Part shown: positions 28,195 to 37,358 of the stretch, in pieces | Layout of the letters: the number at the start of each line of letters is the position of its first letter | Numbering within the stretch: the stretch's first letter is position 1 | Assembly: GCF_001998885.1 (NCBI RefSeq) | Contig: NZ_CP019609.1 | Coordinates: 980,001 to 1,044,000, forward strand | Length of the DNA stretch: 64,000 bases | DNA from: Vagococcus penaei | Lineage (GTDB): Bacteria; Bacillota; Bacilli; Lactobacillales; Vagococcaceae | Direction: 5' to 3' | The notes under the pieces: model-generated | Databases searched by the model: none | What the model was told of the DNA's origin: nothing | The model's input: the letters and a program-made list of their open reading frames with translations, nothing else | Position numbers and translations under genes: made by a program

Positions 28195-28558
28195 CTCATT
28201 CCACTTAATTTAATTCCTACTTTTACTTATATTAATGTGAAAATCAAATACCCCAATAGACATTACCACCTTTTTAGTTCATTAAAAAAATAGATAAATG
28301 CGTCATTAACTTAAACTTCTATCTTAAGAATAACATCATCATCTAGTAATTAACACTACTAACCACTAATTGAGAAATATACTCACTTATATTTAACAAG
28401 TTATCATAACTAGAAAGATTATAATCACTAGCTAACTATCAACTACATCTTATAACATAAAAAACGTTTAAATCTAATTCCTAATGCATTAACACATACT
28501 GATAAAGTGTACAAAAAATAATGACATCTTGATTAACCAAGATGTCATTATTTATGAA
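28195..28558. other. Intergenic region, no gene, one terminator
   Basis: About 360 AT-rich bases with no convincing ORF on either strand. AATAATGACATCTTG (28517-28531) and CAAGATGTCATTATT (28538-28552) form a perfect 15-bp hairpin just after the CmpB-like gene, flanked by A/T runs: an intrinsic terminator. The rest holds the upstream region of the P-type ATPase gene. Confidence 0.7.
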
Positions 28559-29350
28559 CTAATTATTTTTATGTCTTGCTTGTTTAATTACATCACGCAA
28601 CTCATCCATACTATCAATATTTTTTACTTTTAACCGGTTAAAATTCTGTAGCATGCGTCGTTGATTAAAATTAAGTCTTGGTAAATGCGTTAATTCTCCA
28701 CGTTTTTCTCGCAGTTTTTGTAACAATTCAGTCTGACTAATCACCTGTTTGTCATGCGATTTTTGACGTTCCAGTGCAAATTGTTGACTAATCTCAGCTT
28801 TCGCTTTGTCAATCTCTTTCGACCAAGCAACCATTGCTTGCCGGAAAGCCACCATATTCACTACTGTATAAATTAAGTCACTCACCATAACGACAATAAT
28901 GATAATTGGCAATATTAGACCAAAATGACGTTCTAATAAGTCAACAAACAGCATAACTTCTGGTTGCACAATTTTAACAACAAAGACACAAGCTAAGCCC
29001 CAAAATAGCGAGATAGGAATCGCAATCCGGCCATTAATATTTAGTGGTACATCATGATAATCCCACCAAGTTGCGTGAAAAGCTTTTTCTAAAACATAGC
29101 TTGTTAAATATTCTAAAACGGTCACTAAGACGGCTGAATAAACGTATAGTAAGACGATATTATTTTGATAGGGTTCAACAAAATAAAGGACACTCACCAC
29201 ACCAAATCCATAAATCGGACAATACGGTCCCGTTAAAAAGCCACGATAGTCAAACTTCTTATCTTTTAACGAACAGTAGACCGTCTCCCACAACCAACCT
29301 AGAACTGAATAAATGAAAAATAATAAAATTGCTTGATTAACACTAAACAC
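28559..29350 (-). CDS. Putative ABC-transporter type IV (CmpB-family) membrane protein
   Basis: 263 residues with about five membrane helices in the first 170 residues, including GWLWETVYCSLKDKKFDYRG and FLTGPYCPIYGFGVV, which are signatures of the PF06541 family, followed by a charged cytoplasmic helix-rich tail. Function of this family is not established despite the ABC-transporter name. It stands alone between two terminators. Start follows GAGGTGGTATTGTG on the minus strand. Confidence 0.75.
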   Translation of the reverse strand: MFSVNQAILLFFIYSVLGWLWETVYCSLKDKKFDYRGFLTGPYCPIYGFGVVSVLYFVEPYQNNIVLLYVYSAVLVTVLEYLTSYVLEKAFHATWWDYHDVPLNINGRIAIPISLFWGLACVFVVKIVQPEVMLFVDLLERHFGLILPIIIIVVMVSDLIYTVVNMVAFRQAMVAWSKEIDKAKAEISQQFALERQKSHDKQVISQTELLQKLREKRGELTHLPRLNFNQRRMLQNFNRLKVKNIDSMDELRDVIKQARHKNN

Positions 29351-29481
29351 AATACCACCTCTTTCAATAGACTTATTATAGCAAAGATACTGTCTGCCAC
29401 ACGACCGTTTTTGTCAATTCAAAAACATTATTTTGATAAAAAGTTAGCTAAATTCAACAAATTAAGACCTATTGCCATTAA

Positions 29482-29531
29482 AAAAACTGCCCTTAAATCT
29501 TATCACACAGGATAAGACCAGAGCAGTTAAT
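29482..29531 (-). terminator. Terminator after the SppA/RDD/DUF4064 operon
   Basis: On the minus strand AACTGC...CTTATC pairs with GATAAG...GCAGTT, followed by a T7 run. It lies directly after the DUF4064 gene. Confidence 0.8.
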
Positions 29532-29536
29532 TATTT

Positions 29537-30007
29537 CTAAAAATCAGTAAATTCGTCTTCTTCAAAATTAGTGACAACTGCCTCTGTTGCATTGGGAATT
29601 TTTCTTAATAACAACATTGCACCTGCAATAATTCCTAAAATACCAGGAATAATCCACAAGAAAGTTAATAAAAAGAATGGCACAATTGATAAGATCAAAA
29701 TAATGATACCAAACAATACATTTTTTTGATTTTTCTTTAAAAAGAATGACAAGACAATCAAGACAATTGACATGACTAATGCTACCCCAGCAACAACTTG
29801 AACCCCGCTACCTAACACGTCTAGTGACGCTGAGACTTCTTCAAATGTCATTCCTTCTGGAAGTTCTGCTTCTGCCATAATTTCTGGATTGCTTGAGACA
29901 ATCGATAATAATCCAGCACCTAAGAAAACTAAAACACTACTTAAAATGCCAAAAATACCACTTAAAAGAGTTAAAACAAATTCTGTTTTTCTTGGATTTT
30001 TTTTCAT
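29537..30007 (-). CDS. DUF4064-family membrane protein
   Basis: 156 residues: KTEFVLTLLSGIFGILSSV is the first helix, then a short extracytoplasmic acidic loop (PEIMAEAELPEGMTFEEV), and three further helices ending in a tail with acidic residues (FEEDEFTDF). The layout is typical of DUF4064, function unknown. It begins immediately after the RDD gene stop and closes a three-gene operon with SppA. Confidence 0.75.
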   Translation of the reverse strand: MKKNPRKTEFVLTLLSGIFGILSSVLVFLGAGLLSIVSSNPEIMAEAELPEGMTFEEVSASLDVLGSGVQVVAGVALVMSIVLIVLSFFLKKNQKNVLFGIIILILSIVPFFLLTFLWIIPGILGIIAGAMLLLRKIPNATEAVVTNFEEDEFTDF

Positions 30008-30550
30008 TTACTCTACTCCTTCATCCATTAAATTTGTTGTTTCCTGTTGTGCTTTTAATAAATTAATCGTCACAACACTTGTATTACTTAAAAAATCACC
30101 TACATGTTGCTTTTTAGGCGTAAAAGCCGCAACCAAATAACCGACCATTAAAATGCCAGTTTTCAAAATAAAGCGACAGGCTGTTTCACGGATTAATACC
30201 GTTTGCCAGCTTAGTTCTGTTTCATCAAAACTCACCACGCGAATGCCAAAAATCATTTTACCCAATGTTTGTCCATGGTTTAATTTAGTTAACAACGTGA
30301 AATAACCTAAATAAATAATTAATGATAAAATCCCGTAAATAGTAATAATCGATGAATTCTTTTCTAGTCCTGCTAGATGATACACAAGTCCAATCGTGCT
30401 ACCCGTGACCAAACTAATACAGATTAGATCAATAATAAATGCATAAGCTCTAATCCAAAATCCCGCGTAAAAATAATGCGGTAAGTCGTTCACATGTTGC
30501 GGGCGACGTGGATAATCAGAGCCATGCAAGATGTAAGACTGTTCTTGCAT
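30008..30550 (-). CDS. RDD-family membrane protein
   Basis: 180 residues from MQEQSYILHGSD; this ATG is eight bases after GGAGG, whereas the longer start is not. YAGFWIRAYAFIIDLI is the RDD signature in the first helix (Arg and Asp conserved), with GQTLGKMIFGIRVV before the third. RDD proteins are small helical membrane proteins; some act in ion transport or as partners of membrane proteases. The gene directly follows sppA. Confidence 0.8.
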   Translation of the reverse strand: MQEQSYILHGSDYPRRPQHVNDLPHYFYAGFWIRAYAFIIDLICISLVTGSTIGLVYHLAGLEKNSSIITIYGILSLIIYLGYFTLLTKLNHGQTLGKMIFGIRVVSFDETELSWQTVLIRETACRFILKTGILMVGYLVAAFTPKKQHVGDFLSNTSVVTINLLKAQQETTNLMDEGVE

Positions 30551-30551
30551 G

Positions 30552-31595
30552 TTAAAAACCTCCATAATAGTACATTGGTTTTGGTGCCTCTGTCGTCCCT
30601 AGTTTTTCTACAATTCGTGTCACACGTTCCGTTTGTGTTGGTTTTAACCCTTGCCATTCTGCCAATTTCGCACCAAACCATGATGATCCAAAGCCAGTTG
30701 TACTGTTGCTATAAGAAATGACAGTCGCATTTTTTAATTTCTTGTCTTTTTTCAAAGCGGCTAAAGCATCGTCAGGGTAACCAATCGCATCAATTAAACC
30801 GTTTTCTAAGGCTTGTGAGCCATCATAAATTCGACCATCAGCTAATTTTTTCACTTTTTCAGTATCCATTTTACGGCCATCAGCCACTACTTTAACAAAG
30901 CGTTCATAGGCACTCATGACAAATGTCTGTAAAACTTCACTGTCTTCTTTAGTTGGTTTGCGACTTGGTGACATCATATCTTTCAAGGCTCCGCTTTTAT
31001 ATGTTGTATCGGATACACCTAATTTTTCTAGCAACCCAGCATAATTTAAGCCTGACATGATAACCCCAATCGAACCAGTTGTCGTTTCATCTGAAGCAAA
31101 AATTTTATCGGTATTTGCAGAAATATAATACCCTCCACTCGCAGCGACATTTTCAAAAACCGTATAAATTGGGATATCAAGTTTTTTAATTTTATTTAGC
31201 TCATGCGTAATTTCAGCACTTTCATACACACCACCACCTGGTGAATTTACTTGAAGCAAGACACCTTTAACGGTTTCATCTTCTTGAATTTGTTTTAATT
31301 GTTGCATAAAATTCTGATGATTATACTCAGATTGACTAAACAAACTGCCTTCACCAGTATCTGCAATCGCTCCTTGAACCGATAATTTCACGATTTTTTG
31401 GCTACTAGAGCCTTCTTCAATTATATCTTCCGTTAAGTCATTTGAGCCGTATAACAATTTATTTAAACCAACCAACGTTGATTCTTCAGACTCTTTATCC
31501 TTTTTAGTTGTGACTGCTGAAATACCAGATGTCACAATTGATAAAATCAATAATCCTACAGCGATAATGACCGCTGCCCATCTTCGTTTATCCAT
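30552..31595 (-). CDS. sppA: Signal peptide peptidase SppA (S49 family)
   Basis: 347 residues from MDKRRWAAVIIAVGLL: AGGAG lies seven bases before this ATG and inside the longer frame. One N-terminal membrane helix anchors the enzyme outside the cytoplasm. VNSPGGGVYES and ENVAASGGYYISA carry the nucleophilic Ser, and GSIGVIMSGLNY plus YKSGALKDMMSP carry the general-base Lys, as in Bacillus SppA. It degrades cleaved signal peptides and membrane peptides. First gene of an operon with RDD and DUF4064 proteins. Confidence 0.9.
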   Translation of the reverse strand: MDKRRWAAVIIAVGLLILSIVTSGISAVTTKKDKESEESTLVGLNKLLYGSNDLTEDIIEEGSSSQKIVKLSVQGAIADTGEGSLFSQSEYNHQNFMQQLKQIQEDETVKGVLLQVNSPGGGVYESAEITHELNKIKKLDIPIYTVFENVAASGGYYISANTDKIFASDETTTGSIGVIMSGLNYAGLLEKLGVSDTTYKSGALKDMMSPSRKPTKEDSEVLQTFVMSAYERFVKVVADGRKMDTEKVKKLADGRIYDGSQALENGLIDAIGYPDDALAALKKDKKLKNATVISYSNSTTGFGSSWFGAKLAEWQGLKPTQTERVTRIVEKLGTTEAPKPMYYYGGF

Positions 31596-31776
31596 ACCAA
31601 CTCTCCTATTTTTAGCCATGCTACGATGGCTTATTTTTTATTATGACGTTAGATTATACCATTTCATTATAGAATAACACGTCATATAAAAAGTAAAACA
31701 TGATATGTTTAAACAGTCAAATAAAAATGGTCTGGTGCTCACCAATTAAGCAAATTGCTAGATAAGAGATATAAGA

Positions 31777-31810
31777 AAGCAGTTTAGAGTCGCCACTCTA
31801 AACTGCTTCA
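31777..31810 (-). terminator. Terminator after hsp20
   Basis: GCAGTTTAGAGT, loop of four, ACTCTAAACTGC: a perfect 12-bp stem, followed on the minus strand by TTTCTT. Confidence 0.8.
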
Positions 31811-31813
31811 TGT

Positions 31814-32245
31814 TTAATCAATCGGTATGGCTTGTTTAATACGTCGTGATGACTGTTTTTTAGGTAATTTAATAGTCAAGATGCCATCCTCGTAATTCGC
31901 AGTAATCTGCTCTTTTACAACACCTTGTAGAATAAACTGACGCCTAATTTTTTGATAACTGCGTTCACTACGAATTAGGTTGCCTCGAGCATGATGTACT
32001 TGATTTTCTTCACAATACTGGCCTTCAATCGTTAAAATATTATCCTCATAATGAACGACAATATTGTCTTTAGGTATCCCTGGCAACTCAGCTTCAACCA
32101 GGTAGTCTGTAACTGTTTCGTGGATATCCGTCTTCACTTGATTTTCCCGCCATTCACCAAAAAACTGACGACCCATTTCCTCAAAAAAACGAATAGGTGT
32201 CATGTCCAACAAATTAGAATCACGGTAGAGTAATTCTCTAGTCAT
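31814..32245 (-). CDS. hsp20: Small heat shock protein Hsp20 family
   Basis: 143 residues from MTRELLYRDSN; this ATG is eight bases after AAAGGA. The alpha-crystallin domain runs from about residue 40 (DYLVEAELPGIPKDNIVV) to the A.YEDGILTIKLPK strand, followed by a short C-terminal tail with an Ile-Pro-Ile motif (AIPID). It is an ATP-independent holdase that binds unfolding proteins. A vegetative promoter and a CtsR-type operator lie upstream, so heat-shock induction by CtsR derepression is likely. Confidence 0.92.
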   Translation of the reverse strand: MTRELLYRDSNLLDMTPIRFFEEMGRQFFGEWRENQVKTDIHETVTDYLVEAELPGIPKDNIVVHYEDNILTIEGQYCEENQVHHARGNLIRSERSYQKIRRQFILQGVVKEQITANYEDGILTIKLPKKQSSRRIKQAIPID

Positions 32246-32284
32246 CTCAATCATCCTTTCATTTTTTTATTATTTACACTTATT

Positions 32285-32344
32285 ATTATAATAAAAAAAT
32301 GTGTTTTTTCAAGTAAAAACAGTTATTTTTGACTATTTTTGATT
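32285..32344 (-). promoter_or_regulatory. hsp20 promoter with CtsR-type operator
   Basis: Minus-strand TTGAAA (32312-32307), 16-bp spacer, TATAAT (32290-32285). Upstream, AATCAAAAATAGTCAAA (32344-32328) matches the CtsR heptad direct repeat RGTCAAA-NAN-RGTCAAA at all but one position. Confidence 0.75.
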
Positions 32345-32407
32345 AATAAAAAAAACTAAACTAAAGTTAATTTAAAAGCAAATAAAACAATAAATAAATA
32401 CTATTTA

Positions 32408-32785
32408 CTACTCGCTTTTAGTTTCTTCTAGTTTTTTTAACGCTGCGGCGGGTACGTCTTTTTCAGTCACTTCTTCCCAACTTAAATTACCTTTATTGGG
32501 ATTAATTTTTAGTTTTAAATAAGCCTTTAATTTTAATGGACGTTGTTTATTTGCATGAAATTCTAATTCTTTAGATTGACCATCTTTATCATAGCCAAGT
32601 TGATTGTATTCATAATCATCACCCATTGGCGTTCCATCTTCTTTAAACATATCGATTTGTTTACCTTCATTAATGACTTGCGTATAGTAATAGGTACCGC
32701 GGACGTAATTTTGGTAGAAGTAATAGCTACCGGCACCACCTAAAAGTATCACAAGCGTTAAAATAGTTAATCCGACTTTTTTCAT
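32408..32785 (-). CDS. YxeA-family (DUF1093) secreted protein
   Basis: 125 residues with an N-terminal membrane/signal helix (LTILTLVILLGGAGSYYF) and a small beta-rich domain beginning GTYYYTQVINEG and containing YEYNQLGYDKDG and LKAYLKLKI, the pattern of YxeA proteins. Function is unknown; the family is widespread in Firmicutes and sits outside the membrane. Monocistronic as far as can be seen. Confidence 0.75.
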   Translation of the reverse strand: MKKVGLTILTLVILLGGAGSYYFYQNYVRGTYYYTQVINEGKQIDMFKEDGTPMGDDYEYNQLGYDKDGQSKELEFHANKQRPLKLKAYLKLKINPNKGNLSWEEVTEKDVPAAALKKLEETKSE

Positions 32786-32889
32786 TTTCCAGTACCTCCA
32801 ATTTATTTTATTGACAGAACTATTATGGCTGATTTTTAATCTTTTGGTATCAATCTACGGTCTAAATCATACTCAGTCTTGAGATGTAT

Positions 32890-34065
32890 TTATATTTTAT
32901 CTGTACGAGGAATCTTCGCTAAAAGTAGAGCGGCAATCACCAATAAAATCAAGGCATGTAATCCAAATGGTACTCGTAAATCAGGGTTAACTATCGCGAT
33001 TATCCCTAACAAAAGTGGTGCCGTAGCTGCTCCTAAATTAGATCCAACCAATACAATCGAATTAGCAGTATTTAATGCTTCCTTAGTAATATTTTCAGAC
33101 AAATTATTAAACACACAGGACACACAAATTGTTAAGGCAAATCCAGCTAAAAAAGCACCTAACAGACTGAAAATGATTGTTTGCGAAAGGACTAATAAAC
33201 CTAACCCAAGTGAACTAATCACTAGAAAAACTGGTAAAATATAGCGACCAAATTTAACAACAAAAGAGCCAAAACAAAGGCCAGCCAAAAAACCAGCAAA
33301 CATAAATAGACTAAGTGTACGGTTTGCTACTAATACTGTACCAATATCTTGTTCAACAAGCAAACTTGGAATACGTAAAATCGTTGAGACGCTAATTGAA
33401 ATGAGAATCCCCAAAAATAGGGTGTTTACCAACACATAGTTCACTTGTTTACGTGTCAATTTAGCGGCTGACTGCACCTCTGTGACTGGTAAGTCATCGC
33501 TTGCAGGTAATGTGTCTTTCGGTCCATAAACTAAGTATAATCCTAGGATTAAAAAGGCCGTCAGATAAATCAAAAATGGTGCTTGCCATGACACTAGTAA
33601 TAATTGGCCTGCAGCTAAGGTTAAAACTGTCTGACCAATTGTTTCAGCTGACACACGAAATCCCAATAATTTTGACCGCATATTGCCAGAAAAACGCTCA
33701 CCAATCAAACTAATTGCACGTGTATTTAAAAAACCGATGCCAACACCGATAAAAATTCGTGAGACAAGGATAACTGGATAAGAAACAATAAAGAATGGAA
33801 TTACGCCCGCAATGCCAGTCAGTAATAAGCCTAAAATAACACTTTTACGTTCAGATATCACTTTTGATACAAGCGGATTGAGTCCTACCATAATTGTGGT
33901 GGCGATTGAAGTCACTGAGATTAACCATTCAACGGATGACCGTGAATAGTCATTAAAATATAGTAGCAACTCAGGAATTACTCCCGAAACTGATAGTGTT
34001 GATGTTAACATCAACGATAATGATAAAATAGCAATAATCTCCATAGTACGATGTGTTTGTTTCAT
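32890..34065 (-). CDS. Major facilitator superfamily transporter
   Basis: 391 residues from MKQTHRTMEIIAIL; TTGGGGA is seven bases upstream, so the longer frame is rejected. About twelve helices. SRIFIGVGIGFLNTRAISLIGERF is the MFS motif region near helix 4 and VSKVISERKSVILG the loop 2-3 motif. It resembles drug and metabolite efflux members (CynX/YybF-like) but the substrate cannot be read. No regulator gene adjoins it. Confidence 0.8.
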   Translation of the reverse strand: MKQTHRTMEIIAILSLSLMLTSTLSVSGVIPELLLYFNDYSRSSVEWLISVTSIATTIMVGLNPLVSKVISERKSVILGLLLTGIAGVIPFFIVSYPVILVSRIFIGVGIGFLNTRAISLIGERFSGNMRSKLLGFRVSAETIGQTVLTLAAGQLLLVSWQAPFLIYLTAFLILGLYLVYGPKDTLPASDDLPVTEVQSAAKLTRKQVNYVLVNTLFLGILISISVSTILRIPSLLVEQDIGTVLVANRTLSLFMFAGFLAGLCFGSFVVKFGRYILPVFLVISSLGLGLLVLSQTIIFSLLGAFLAGFALTICVSCVFNNLSENITKEALNTANSIVLVGSNLGAATAPLLLGIIAIVNPDLRVPFGLHALILLVIAALLLAKIPRTDKI

Positions 34066-34274
34066 AAATTTCCCCAATCTGGTCAGTTTATTGATCACAT
34101 TACTACTAACGTGACAGACGAACCAACATAATCTAACTTTTTTGAAAATCCTTTCATTACTTTTAGTTTAAATGAAATGATGTCAAATTGATAGTGAAAT
34201 TTTGTTTAAAGCTAGTCAATAAATGACAAAAAACGTTAGCACTAAACATAGGCTAACGTGTGATTAGTTACATT

Positions 34275-34814
34275 CTATTTGTCTAAGCGTTCACGATATT
34301 CGTTCTGTAAAAAGCCGTAATCATATTGATCAAACCATTGACCATCCCGATAGATTGCCTCACGATTAACCCCTTCACGGAGAAAACCAATTTTTTCATA
34401 TAAATGAATTGCCCCTACATTATAAGCATGTACCGATAAATTAACTTTATGCAAACCCAAATGATCAAACGCATAGCGTAAAATTAAGCGAACAGCTTCA
34501 TCGCCGTAACCTTTGCCACGATATTCTGGATTTAGAATACCAATGCCTAATTCTGCCCGACGATTTTTAAACAAGACCTCTGTTAATGAGACAAAACCAA
34601 TGACTTGGTCAGTCGCTACTTGACGAATTGTAAAATAGAATGCCTCATTGGAATCTGATTCAGCAAACATTTTAGCCCAATCTTCCGCTTGAAAAGGATG
34701 AAAGACATCTGCTGAAATTCCGTTCATAAAATCAGTATCCCATTGCCATAAAACAAAATCTTCTGTATCGCCATCACGTAACTCAGATAAATAAACCTTA
34801 TTTCCAATCAACAT
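34275..34814 (-). CDS. GNAT N-acetyltransferase, RimJ/RimL type
   Basis: 179 residues. ELGIGILNPEYRGKGYGDEAVRLILRYAF contains the acetyl-CoA pyrophosphate loop (RGKGYG) and HKVNLSVHAYNVGAIHLYEKIGFLREG is the C-terminal GNAT core. RimJ/RimL relatives acetylate ribosomal protein N-termini, spermidine or small amines; the acceptor here is unknown. AAGGAG precedes the ATG. It is 16 nt downstream of the membrane phosphohydrolase gene and may be co-transcribed. Confidence 0.82.
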   Translation of the reverse strand: MLIGNKVYLSELRDGDTEDFVLWQWDTDFMNGISADVFHPFQAEDWAKMFAESDSNEAFYFTIRQVATDQVIGFVSLTEVLFKNRRAELGIGILNPEYRGKGYGDEAVRLILRYAFDHLGLHKVNLSVHAYNVGAIHLYEKIGFLREGVNREAIYRDGQWFDQYDYGFLQNEYRERLDK

Positions 34815-34830
34815 TATGTGTTAGCTCCTT

Positions 34831-35883
34831 TTATTCATTTAAAGACACGGTTAATTTTACTGGTTGATGGTCGGTATGCTTAAATCCTACGTCAATCACC
34901 TCAGTTTTTTTAACCTTAATATTATTTGATACGATAAACCCATCTACACTATACACTTGTGACGTCTCATAAGAACCGGTATATGGAGCGTTTAAGACTC
35001 GAACGGTCGGATGTTGAGTGTCGTAGGCAAAGCTAAAATTAGTTGGTAAATCTCTTGCTGACATCCGACCCGGCTGCCAACCATCTTGTTTTAACTCTGG
35101 AAATGACTGACTCCCCTCAAATACCTGATTGAAATCTCCACCAGCAATAACATAGTTGCCTTTTTGATACTCTTTTTCTAACACTGATGTTAATCGTTCA
35201 CGTTGTGCTATCTTGCCTTCACCGTTATCATAAGCCTCTAAATGTAAATTAAAAACGACTAATTCATGTGGGCTATTTTTTAAAGGAAAACGTGTTTCCA
35301 ATAAGGCGCGCTTTAAATTGCTCGTACTAACAGGCCAGGTGAACGGACTTGGTAGCGATAATCTTTTAGCTTCAGTCATTTTAGCATCAGTCATGGTCAT
35401 TATCCCACTTGCTACTCGACCAATTGGCGGCCAAGGAAATGGGACAAAATCAACTTTAAAATTATAGGCAAACACGCTATCTAAGTTTAATTGCTCGCTC
35501 AGATACTTCTCTTGATTGATACCAAAAGAACGTTTTGATTGACGATCAACTTCTTGAAGTAAGTATATATCAGCTGGCAAATTTTTCAACGTGTCCGAAA
35601 TACCAGTTAAATTGGTAGTAATCATTGTTTTATCTTTTGGTTGAACAGTTCGACCTCCGTCCATAAAAAAGTCTTCTGTTGCACCTAAGCCTCCATAACC
35701 AATATTATAAGTCACGAAAGACAAATCTTGTTTTTCGGCCAACTCATGCGTCCCTGCTGTTACATTAAGTGCTGTAACTTCCGCTGGTCGATACTCACGT
35801 AGGGTTAAAAAACCAACCAAACCTAGTATTAAAACAACAATAGTCACTAGCAAAAATAGACTATAGCGCAAGAATCGTTTCAC
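34831..35883 (-). CDS. Membrane-anchored endonuclease/exonuclease/phosphatase-family protein
   Basis: About 350 residues if translation starts at the GTG 35883, ten bases after AGGAG (a TTG one codon upstream is an alternative). One N-terminal membrane helix, then an extracytoplasmic EEP domain: SFVTYNIGYGG, DIYLLQEVDRQSKRS with the metal-binding Glu, FNLHLEAYDNGEGK with the catalytic His, AGGDFNQVF and a final TDHQPVKL with the Asp-His pair. Such enzymes hydrolyse phosphodiesters or phosphomonoesters of DNA, lipids or sphingomyelin; the substrate here is unknown. Confidence 0.8.
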   Translation of the reverse strand: MKRFLRYSLFLLVTIVVLILGLVGFLTLREYRPAEVTALNVTAGTHELAEKQDLSFVTYNIGYGGLGATEDFFMDGGRTVQPKDKTMITTNLTGISDTLKNLPADIYLLQEVDRQSKRSFGINQEKYLSEQLNLDSVFAYNFKVDFVPFPWPPIGRVASGIMTMTDAKMTEAKRLSLPSPFTWPVSTSNLKRALLETRFPLKNSPHELVVFNLHLEAYDNGEGKIAQRERLTSVLEKEYQKGNYVIAGGDFNQVFEGSQSFPELKQDGWQPGRMSARDLPTNFSFAYDTQHPTVRVLNAPYTGSYETSQVYSVDGFIVSNNIKVKKTEVIDVGFKHTDHQPVKLTVSLNE

Positions 35884-35987
35884 CAAATAATCACTCCTCA
35901 CAAACTTATTTGCTAATTATACCTTAATTAAACGGACTAAACAAACAAGTGATTAATGATAATAACAGCAAATCAACTTAAAATAGA

Positions 35988-37256
35988 TTAGGCTTCTTGT
36001 TCAATCACACCTAATTTTTGATGATTCTTGTAATTAAAGTAAAGCGATAGCACCATCACACAGATACTGGCCACTAAGTACACACGCCAGCTAACTACTG
36101 GATGATAAATATTAGCAAGTCCTAATAATACAGCTTGACCAACAGGACCACCTAACATGACAATCATTGAAAAGACACCACTCATCATCGCTAATTTATT
36201 TTCAGGTGTTTGCTCTATTAAATAAGCCGAAATTTTCGGATTAATTTTACCTAACAAATAACCTAAACTAAAGAATAACACACATAGAATGACTGCATTA
36301 TGATAAAGCACCATAATCACTGGAATCACACTAGTCAAAACCATCATACACGCAATTAAACCAAATAATGATAAGCGTTTAAATAAATCATTTGTTAATA
36401 ATGCACCCAAAACCATTCCAATCGATAATAACATGCCTAAAATAGCCACCGTATTTCCGTAATTGCCGAACCACATAGTATCAATTTGGAGTAGCGTCAA
36501 ATTGGTTAGACCATCTGTACTCGTCCCGATTGTATTAACTGCTAACGCTAATAGACCAACTTGGAGTAAAAAAGGATTTTTAGTCAAAATACTCAACGTT
36601 TCTTTACTATGTTTTATCAATGACTGTTGGTCAGCGATTTGTTCTGTTGTGACAGGTGGTTCATTGGACGCAATTTCATGACGGTAACGCATAATAAATC
36701 CTGCCGAGGCTAGAAACATCAATGCATTAATCACTCCAAACCAAGCAAATTGATAATTCATCCAGACAATCGCTAATGCGCCTATTCCTTGAAAAATAAT
36801 TTGAACTAACGTTTGTAGCGAAAATTGAAAGCTCATAGCTGTTGCTAGCGATCCCACAGGGATTACTTTTTTAATAATTGGCAACATGACACCGCCACTA
36901 TAAATCCCCAGACAATCTGCTAAAACATTGATTAACAGTAATCCAATAAATAATGGCAATGACGCTGGTAATGTAATTAAAAGTGACAGACAAAAAAACA
37001 AACCAGCTTGGGCTAACTTAGCGATAATCGTTCCACGAGTTTTCCGCAACGTCCGATCTGCTTGATACCCTAAGAAAAGCTGAGAAACATTTGGAATGAA
37101 GATTGCCATAGATGCTAATGTGACTGCTAATTCTTTAAATGGTAATGTACTGGCATAAACCACAAAGACAATATTAAATAGACTATTTCCGATACCATTT
37201 AATAAGCCTGATAAGACCAGCTGTCGATAGACTGGTATGTCCCGAAATTCTTTCAT
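35988..37256 (-). CDS. Major facilitator superfamily transporter beside an Rgg-like regulator
   Basis: 422 residues from MKEFRDIPVYRQL, eight bases after GAGGG; the longer frame lacks a ribosome site. Twelve helices with LGYQADRTLRKTRGT as the loop 2-3 MFS motif. It is divergent, across about 100 bp, from an Rgg/MutR-type regulator, with a perfect 16-bp palindrome in between, so it is probably the regulated target. Substrate unknown. Confidence 0.8.
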   Translation of the reverse strand: MKEFRDIPVYRQLVLSGLLNGIGNSLFNIVFVVYASTLPFKELAVTLASMAIFIPNVSQLFLGYQADRTLRKTRGTIIAKLAQAGLFFCLSLLITLPASLPLFIGLLLINVLADCLGIYSGGVMLPIIKKVIPVGSLATAMSFQFSLQTLVQIIFQGIGALAIVWMNYQFAWFGVINALMFLASAGFIMRYRHEIASNEPPVTTEQIADQQSLIKHSKETLSILTKNPFLLQVGLLALAVNTIGTSTDGLTNLTLLQIDTMWFGNYGNTVAILGMLLSIGMVLGALLTNDLFKRLSLFGLIACMMVLTSVIPVIMVLYHNAVILCVLFFSLGYLLGKINPKISAYLIEQTPENKLAMMSGVFSMIVMLGGPVGQAVLLGLANIYHPVVSWRVYLVASICVMVLSLYFNYKNHQKLGVIEQEA

Positions 37257-37321
37257 ACTTAAATCCCTCATTTCATTTGTTAGACATAGTATAAATGAGG
37301 TATAGTAAAAGCAAGAAAAAA

Positions 37322-37337
37322 TTCCACTATAGTGGAA
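37322..37337. promoter_or_regulatory. Perfect palindrome between MFS gene and rgg-like gene
   Basis: TTCCACTATAGTGGAA is a perfect 16-bp inverted repeat, 22 bp before the regulator start codon and about 65 bp before the divergent transporter start. Its position suggests a binding site for the adjacent regulator. Confidence 0.6.
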
Positions 37338-37358
37338 AAAGAAAGAGGTTAATTTGTT

